Shown here: piece by piece, positions 57,440 to 64,000 of the stretch
How positions within the stretch are numbered: the first letter of the stretch is position 1
Layout: each line of letters starts with the position of its first letter
Assembly (NCBI GenBank): GCA_951812925.1
Contig: OX638371.1
Coordinates: forward strand, 116,087,124-116,151,123
Origin: Calliopum simillimum
Lineage: Eukaryota > Arthropoda > Insecta > Diptera > Lauxaniidae
Direction of reading: 5' to 3'
Length of the DNA: 64,000 nucleotides
Made by a program: the position numbers and the translations under genes
Notes under the pieces: generated by a model
What the model was told of the DNA's origin: nothing
The model's database searches: none
The model's input: the letters and a program-made list of their open reading frames with translations, nothing else

Positions 57440-58794
57440 TAGCCCAGGAAAATAAGACGAAAAAAGAGCTTCTGTGCGAAAAAATTTCCAGTGGAAATTT
57501 TTCACCGGAATTGTCTTTATTTATGCATGATACACAAACTGTGAAAAGTCCATTGCAAAGTCGTGTGCGCATAAAAAGTTATTAAGGCTCAAAGGTCGCT
57601 AAAATCAGTTTTTTGCAAATATCTCGCTAAAGCTAACTTTTACAGAAAAATGTTGGTCTCCAATTTTGTAGCACAGGAAATTTCCTACAAAAGTACGTTT
57701 AAAGTATTTGCGTACAACTTCTAGTTTAGGAGATCACCCAATTTAAAAAGTTGTTAACAGTTATGATATGAAATACTACCAATGAGTTCATATTAAAATA
57801 TCTTACTTTTTAAATTGCAATAACTCTTCAATGAGAAGTGGTACAAACAAAATTAAAATGCAGTTTGAAAGATAATTTAATTTTCTATATACCGTACAAA
57901 ATTTTTTTTTCGAACGGCTCATGACCATAAAAATATTCTTGAATAACCGTCAAGGCTTCGAAATTACTGGTTTTTTAAGGATATCTGCGAATTGGTAAGT
58001 ACTACGATAAAAAGTAATTGGACCAAATTTGTAGAGAATTACAAGATCTACAAAAAATAAGCGATATGTGTACACATAGAAGTAACCGTATAGAAGATAT
58101 TCAATAGAAACCGGTTTTTTGGCATTTTATGGGTTTTTTTGGAATATCTTCTAAACGGTTACTTCTATATGTACACATATCGCTTATTTTTTGCAGATCT
58201 TGTAATTCTCTACAAATTTGGTCCCATTACTTTTTATCGTAGTACTTACTAATTCGCAGATATCCTTAAAAAACCAGTAAATTTTAAGCCTTGACGGTTA
58301 TTCAAGAATATTTTTAAGATCATGAGCCGTTCCAAAAAAAAATTTTGTACAGTATATAGAAAATTAAATTATCTTTCAAACGGCATTTTAATTTTGTTTC
58401 TACCACTTCTCATTGAAGAGTTATTGCAATTTAAAAAGTAAGATATTTTAAAATGAACTCATTGGTAGTATTTCACATCATAACTGTTAACAACTTTTTA
58501 AATTGGGTGATCTCCTAAACTAGAAGTTGTACGCAAATACTTTTAACGTACTTTTGTAGGAAATTTCCTGTGCTACAAAATTGGAGACCAACATTTTTTT
58601 GTAAAAGTTAGCATTAGCGAGATATTTGCAAAAAACTGATTTTAGCGACCTTTGAGCCTTAATAACTTTTTATGCGCACACGACTTTGCAATGGACTTTT
58701 CACAGTTTGTGTATCATGCATAAATAAAGACAATTCCGGTGAAAAATTTCCACTGGAAATTTTTTCGCAGAAAATGTCTTATTTTCCTGGGCTA
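57440..58794. mobile_element. 1.35 kb foldback element (near-perfect palindrome)
   Basis: Arms of about 660 bp with ends TAGCCCAGGAAAATAAGAC and GTCTTATTTTCCTGGGCTA, loop about 58103-58138. The arms are nearly identical except for a 13 bp difference near the left end and scattered substitutions. Because of the symmetry the same peptide is readable at 57378-57572 (-) and 58672-58941 (+). Sections such as GCATAAAAAGTTATT, CAGTTTTTTGCAAATATC and TAGTTTAGGAGAT match the palindrome at 48576-50701, so both belong to one superfamily. TTC flanks both ends and may be a short target duplication. Confidence 0.8.
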
Positions 58795-59957
58795 TTCTGG
58801 GAAAATTATAAAAAATATGTGGGCACTTTCCACATCTCTAGAAACTATACCCCAGAAAAAAATTGGAGTAATCGTGCAATTCTTTTTTCAGTAGCAGAGA
58901 AAAACAAGTGCATAAGACGTAAAATGCTAAGACGCGTCTGAGAACACGTGTTGGTTTTTTTCGGGTTTTTTGGAACACATAAATATTTTTGGACCATATT
59001 TCGAAATATTAAAAAAAGTTTCAGAAAATTCTGAAAAAATGCACACGTATTCCTATGGCGATTCTAAGCTTTTAATAAATCTGCCTGACAAATATTTTCA
59101 CACTCAATGTTACGGATAAAATTTCTGTCGATTTCCTTCCGATATTTTAAACGTAAGAAACGTATCGAAAACTAGAAGAGCTAAAAGGGAAAATTTTGGC
59201 ATGCAAATTGGTCTACAATTTTATGAAAGCTGTGTGTATTCAGATATGGTATACGACCACTATGAACGCAGGAAAAAGATGACAAGCTTTAAACTATTAC
59301 AGCTCCAAAAATAGAAGAGCTAGAGGGGTCAAAGTTGACAAGTTTTGAAGTGCTATATCTCGTTAACTAGAGGAGCTAGTCAAATTTGCCATGTAAATAG
59401 CGTTCAACCTGATAAAAATTTTTGGTTTATATAATATGAGACAAGACTACTATGAACGGAGAATAAAGATGAAAAATTTTAAACTGAAATTTATAAATGT
59501 CGTTAATTTTAAAAGCAAGATAAAAACTGCAATAAAATGATGTGCTTGAAAGAACAATTTTGGTTTCTTAAAGTGGTGTTCCATTATGTTAACTGAAAGT
59601 AGGTCTCCGCCATTCATCCTCATTTACGCGACAAATATTTACATAAAGAATTAGATTCAATTGGAATTGGTAATAAAAACTTTGTTCGATGATTCACTTG
59701 GACGTTGGTAGAGCGTTGGAGGTTGTTTATTTTTTATCCAATTCCTTTTTTTTCTGCTTGTGTTGCTATTTCTAAGATTCCGTCTTATTTATTTTTTTTT
59801 TTTTTATAGCAAATAGCTAATTCAGTGAGCATTACACGCATTGTGTAACATTTTGAAATAGAGTCAGATTTTTCATATAAAAACTTGACTGTTTATGAAT
59901 AAATTCACAAACAAATTTTTTGTTACGTCCTAAAATAACACAACAAAAAATGTCGCT
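58795..59957. other. Intergenic, no gene seen
   Basis: Two direct copies of a diverged module lie about 210 bp apart (about 59165-59290 and 59373-59490), each running from AACTAGAgGAGCTA to CACTATGAACG or CTACTATGAACG and AAAGATGAnAA. The rest is AT-rich, including a T-run near 59790. Confidence 0.5.
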
Positions 59958-60395
59958 CAGATCTAGTTTCGGAGATTTAGCCATCTAAATATCCGAATAT
60001 ATCTTTTATGAAAACCGCTTTAAGTTTGGAACCCCTGAATCATTTGAATATTTTGATCACATTTGAAAGGTATTTTTACAACATGTAAAAATGTTATACC
60101 TGAGTTTTCAATTTGATCAACAGAGGTTCTAAACCAGTGAAATCCAACGCCTATGCCCACGGGCATTTGAACTTTTGTGCTTAAAAGCTTCCCGTAGTTG
60201 TGCAGATCTGTGTCACTTGCTAGCAGCTTATGCAAAATATAAAAGCTTTCAACGAGCTTTTATACATTGAGAGCATTCGCTTGTATTGAGTTTGGATATC
60301 ACTGTTCTAAGCTCATAGCCGATTTTATAAAAGATACATCCGCATCTTCAGATGGCTATATATCTGAAGGCAGATGTGAATAGTACTTTTTGATC
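59958..60395. repeat. Diverged relative of the 28376-29452 foldback
   Basis: The left arm (59965-60040) has AGTTTCGGAGATTTAGCCAT and ATATATCTTTTATGAAAACC. The right arm (60310-60395) has GATTTTATAAAAGATACATC and CAGATGGCTATATATCTGAA. The right flank (AGAATTAAGAATTTAATAAA) also parallels 29480-29500. The family is the one inserted in Srp19 intron 2. Confidence 0.55.
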
Positions 60396-61410
60396 ACATT
60401 TTTTTCTTAGAATTAAGAATTTAATAAAACAAGTTAAGTTTAAAATTTTTTGTGAATTTATCCCTAATCAAGAATTAGCAAAAAATCTTATGCTACTGGT
60501 TGAGTTGAATACGTCAATTCAGATGTTCTAATAGTGGTTTTTTTTCAAAGGGTTTTGCGTTGGCACGCAAAATCGGATGATTTATTTAGCCCGCTTACGC
60601 ATGTGTGCTTTAGGTAACGCTTTATCCCAAGTAGTTTAGCATAAAACTCAATCAAGTAGCGTTGCCACACGGCTTTGGAAGAAAATTGTCATTAGGTTTA
60701 AAAAATCGTATTTTTACCCAAAAAAATCATCGTTTTAGAGAAAATAAATCGTCAAAAAATCGTTACACATGTTTTCAACATTTGTACATGACTAAATAAA
60801 CTTTTCTAGTGTATTTAGGTATATGACCACCCGATTGGCACTTTTGTGCTTGTTGGTATGGTTAATGAAATCAGATTTGGTGAAACTTATTTTCAAAAAG
60901 GAATTGCAAGCTTTGCAAAAATTACAAATTTCACTATATATCTTTGTCGGCACATAAATTATCAATAATTGGAAGAAAATTGTTCAATTCCTTATGAAAC
61001 TGTTTTCATGTAAAAATACTGCGTACTTTATGTTTTGGCCTTAAAAATCATCTTAGGGAGTCGTTTATCGACGCTGGGGATCATTTGCGGATTCTTTTTA
61101 GGGAGTTGCTTGCAATTAAATTCGCGGAGTCGTTTGACTCGAAACTACAGGACAGTTTCTCCTGAACAAACCAACGCGTTGTAATGCCTGAGACAAAAAT
61201 ACGATCTCACGGGCAATTCATTTGTCCACATCGGTAATTAAAATACGATTTTTCTGTGACCAAGAATATTTGCCGGGGAAATGGCTAAATTCGACCATTT
61301 ATCAATGAAAACAATTAAAAACCCTTAAGGAAAAGCCAGTATCTGAACACCTTTTCAATAAGCGAAAGAATGAGAAAAATCGTCATTTGAAGGAAAAAAT
61401 CGTTTGATCG
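60396..61410. other. Intergenic, no gene seen
   Basis: AT-rich with several AAAAATCGT blocks (60705-60765, 61378-61408) that also recur after 62625. These suggest a further repeat into which the palindrome at 61411 inserted. Confidence 0.45.
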
Positions 61411-62615
61411 TCACACTACGGTTTTTTTTGGACTAAAAAGTGCACACAAAAATAATTCACTATAAGGACCCTTTTTTTTTTAAAAAAATCAAATGCAAAA
61501 TTAAAGGTTATACATTGAGCTATCTGAAAAGATGCCCGCTTTTTCTAGCATTTGATCCACAAATTAGGGACAGAGGTCGAAATCTCATAAATTTAAAAAA
61601 AAAAAAACGGTTTTTCTTTTTAAAAATGCTAGTCGTACTAAGCGCAGGAGAGATATATGAATAAATTTATGTGCATTCAATCAAATCAATTATGATGAAA
61701 TCAACTCAAAGTGAAAATGGGCGGTGCCACGCCTCATAAACAAATTCGTCATATTCGTCATATCTCCGAAACTGTTGGACGCATATAGATAAGATTCGGT
61801 ATGTTTGTAACACGCACAGAGAGAAATAATATCCACTAAAAAAGTGGGCGGTGCCACGCCCTACAAATAAAAAACTTATCATAACTCCGAAACTATTTGA
61901 GCTACAGCAATGAATTTCGGTATATATATAAAGAGTAGTGAGTCAAACAGCATTTGTTGAAAAAAGGGCGGTACCACACCCAACAATGAACATATCCTTA
62001 TTAATTGAAACTCTGTTCTACAGGAAAGAAGTTAATTCATGTAGCTCTGCCTGTGGGCGTGGCTCCACATATTTTTTCAGCAGACATAATTTGTCTTGAT
62101 GACTTTTGTATATAAACCGAATTTCATCTACATGGGTCAAATAGTTTCGAAGGTATGGTGTGTTTTATATTTTTGGGGCGTGGTACCGCCCACTTTTCTA
62201 ATAAATATTATTTCTCTCTATGCCGATTACAAACAAACCGTGTCTTATATATCTGCGTCTAATAGTTTCGGAGATATCAGGAATTTGTTTTTGGGGCGTG
62301 GCACCGCCCATTTTTATAATGAAATAATTTTTTCTTGCTTGATTTCATTGAATGCAAATAAATTTATTCATATATCACTCCTGCGCTTAGTGCGACTAAC
62401 ATTTTTAAACAGAAAAACCGTTTTTTTTTTTAAATTTATGAGATTTCGACCTCTGTCCCTAATTTGTGGATCAAATGCTAGAAAAAGCGGGCATCTTTTC
62501 AGATAGCTCAATATATAACCTTTAATTTTGCATTTGATTTTTTTGCAAAAAAAAGGGTCCTTGTAGTGAATTATTTTTGTGTGCACTTTTTAGTCCAAAA
62601 AAAACCATAGTGCGT
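61411..62615. mobile_element. 1.2 kb foldback element with GGGCGTGGC modules
   Basis: Outer arms of about 280 bp (61411-61690 and 62335-62615) are almost identical: GGACTAAAAAGTGCACACAA against TTGTGTGCACTTTTTAGTCC, and GATGCCCGCTTTTTCTAGCA against its complement. The interior continues the symmetry: GGGCGGTGCCACGCC boxes at about 61719, 61850 and 61969 face GGGCGTGGCACCGCCC-type boxes at about 62054, 62176 and 62294, about 120 bp apart. Identical peptides at 61440 (+) and 62368 (-) are a result of the symmetry. No transposase. Confidence 0.8.
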
Positions 62616-64000
62616 CATTGGGCTCGAAAAATCGTCAACACGACGATAAAATCATCATTATGGCAATGCTGACCGCAATATTGAATCCACTAGCAAATAA
62701 ATTGTGAATGGCATTTGCTGGTGGTTGTGGTTGTTGTCTACACTAAGCTTTTACTACAATCTGTTTTTTTTTTGCTCAAACTGATATCAGTTCAGTTCAG
62801 CTGCTTGAGCCTCTATTTGTTAGTGTGGAAAGAACTCGCTTCGGTAGGCTAAGTAAAAGCACAGAAATTTCGTTTGAATCAATTGTAGCAGAGCAGTCCG
62901 AACTTTATGCTTGATACTCATTTCACTTGCTTAATGGTCGAAAAATGTAAAAAATTCTATTATTATATATTTTAATTAATATTTTTGGAAACGGTACAAC
63001 ATGAGGTGGTCTTATTCGAAATTGTATTCGGTGCATAGTATTGTAAAAGCTTTGAATTTGAATTTTTCCAATTTTGAATTGTTTGCCTGCCAGCCGATTG
63101 ACTGAAAAAGAAGAGTGAAGTATGACTCGATGTATGAACTGAAGTATGAAGTGATGTTTGAAGTGAAGTATAAAGTGAAGTATGAGGTGAAGTTTGATCA
63201 TATTTTTGTTTGGTTATTAATACCTCTCTCTTTCGTCCGAACACAACTTTTAGTCTGTAAGGAAGCTTGAAAGTTTCCGTGCCCAATATCATATTTGAGT
63301 CTAGATAAGCCCAGGCAACAGATTACTCGGGTGATTTAAGGGGAAAGAATTTGTATGTAACGCTTATTGAGTGCTTTAGACTTTCAACACAAGTGAGGAT
63401 ACTTTTGTAAATTGGTTTTTCATATTGGTATTTAAAGTTAATAGTTTGAAATAATTTTAATAATACCATATTTTTGATTATTCTTCAGAAATTGCGGAGA
63501 ATCCTGCGAATACTAACAATTCCATGAAGATTTAAAAAAATAAAAAACACTATAGTCTTCACATCATTTGGCCTGACAGTTGGTTGCCAGGACAAAAGGA
63601 AAGAATTGATTTTGCTAACTCTAAACTTTGTTCAAGTATTCCACAAGAAGCAGAACACTAACAAGGACGATGTTGCTAGCATTGTGTGCTTTAGTTAACT
63701 CTTTGGCATTTTAAGGACATTATGGAAAATCACTGTGAAGTAGAACGTTAACGTTCAGATTGTTTAGTTGTTGTTGTTATTGTTGTGGAAGTAAGAGATG
63801 CTGAGGAGAATACTTTTCTGCAATTTGCAGTTGTGTGAATAATTGTTTGTGAGTTTGTAGGAGAGAAAGAACATTAAAAAAAAAAAAATGCACATTGCAC
63901 TTGCATCGCAAGATTTTCGTATCTCGAGATAACTAACAGAATATAAAGATTTCTGAAAAATTGTTTTAAATTCTTTAATGCACGCTAAGGCGAGCTGACA
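62616..64000. other. Window end, no gene assigned
   Basis: It includes GATATCAGTTCAGTTCAGCT near 62783, similar to an arthropod initiator (TCAGTT), and GTT/TTG triplet runs near 63766. A 5' noncoding exon is possible, but no coding exon was found before the window ends. Confidence 0.3.
63120..63195 (+). repeat. 12 bp minisatellite, AAGTATGAAGTG
   Basis: About six consecutive variants of AAGTATGAAGTG. The two minus-strand open frames over it (His/Ile/Leu-rich and Ser/Thr/His-rich) are repeat by-products. Confidence 0.7.

Noticed and set aside
57378..58941. The same peptide encoded on both strands (57378-57572 minus and 58672-58941 plus), suggesting a duplicated gene
   Set aside because: The identity is forced by the palindrome arms; the frames have no family features.
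61440..62586. A second pair of identical peptides on opposite strands
   Set aside because: Again produced by the symmetric arms of the 61411-62615 foldback.
62923..63292. His/Leu-rich and Thr/Ser/His-rich minus-strand frames
   Set aside because: They translate the 12 bp minisatellite at 63120-63195.
1..64000. CRISPR arrays, tRNA or rRNA genes, operons
   Set aside because: No regularly spaced short direct repeats with unique spacers, no cloverleaf with conserved A and B boxes and no rRNA blocks were noticed; the gene structure is eukaryotic throughout.

Overview
The window reads as nuclear DNA from a higher (cyclorrhaphan) fly. It is very AT-rich, genes are split by introns with GT...AG borders, poly(A) signals are AATAAA, and the recognisable proteins are closest to Drosophila ones. 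A tephritid-type fruit fly is plausible, but I cannot fix the species. Only about 6 kb is coding. Most of the rest is transposable-element debris with an unusually high density of foldback (palindromic) elements.

Five host genes are supported. (1) 11502-18522 (+): Cht7, a membrane-anchored group III chitinase with two GH18 domains and one chitin-binding domain, 10 coding exons, 1020 residues. (2) 22398-23573 (-): an intronless 391-residue secretory protein with an eight-cysteine cluster and several dibasic cleavage sites, resembling a neuropeptide or prohormone precursor; I do not recognise it. (3) 27289-29978 (-): Srp19, three exons, 160 residues; its second intron is swollen by a non-LTR retroelement fragment and a hairpin element. 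(4) 31210-35905 (+): qm, geranylgeranyl diphosphate synthase, seven exons, 327 residues. (5) 39831-41732 (-): the last four coding exons (300 residues) of an SH2 adaptor of Pvrap/RIN type; its 5' exons lie further upstream or outside the window. The genes look like independent housekeeping or developmental loci with no shared pathway.

Layout: 1-11 kb is repeats, including two long copies of an element built from GC-rich GGGCGTGGC modules. 11.5-18.5 kb is Cht7. 19.4-21.6 kb holds a DINE-1-like Helitron, a minisatellite and a second Helitron-type 3' end. 21.8-25 kb is the prepropeptide gene between inverted repeats. 27-36 kb is Srp19 and qm. 37-43.8 kb is the SH2 gene among four foldback elements. 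45-51 kb is a nested cluster: an old one-armed foldback copy split by a 5'-truncated retroelement, which is itself split by a TIR element, and split again by a nearly perfect 2.1 kb palindrome with a TTAT target duplication. 51-64 kb holds a second DINE-like copy, MITEs and two more kilobase-size palindromes.

The most noteworthy material is the palindrome superfamily (48.6-50.7, 57.4-58.8 and 61.4-62.6 kb, with diverged relatives) and the uncharacterised prepropeptide-like gene. All joins were made by eye from splice borders, reading phase and family knowledge. No alignment or database search was run.
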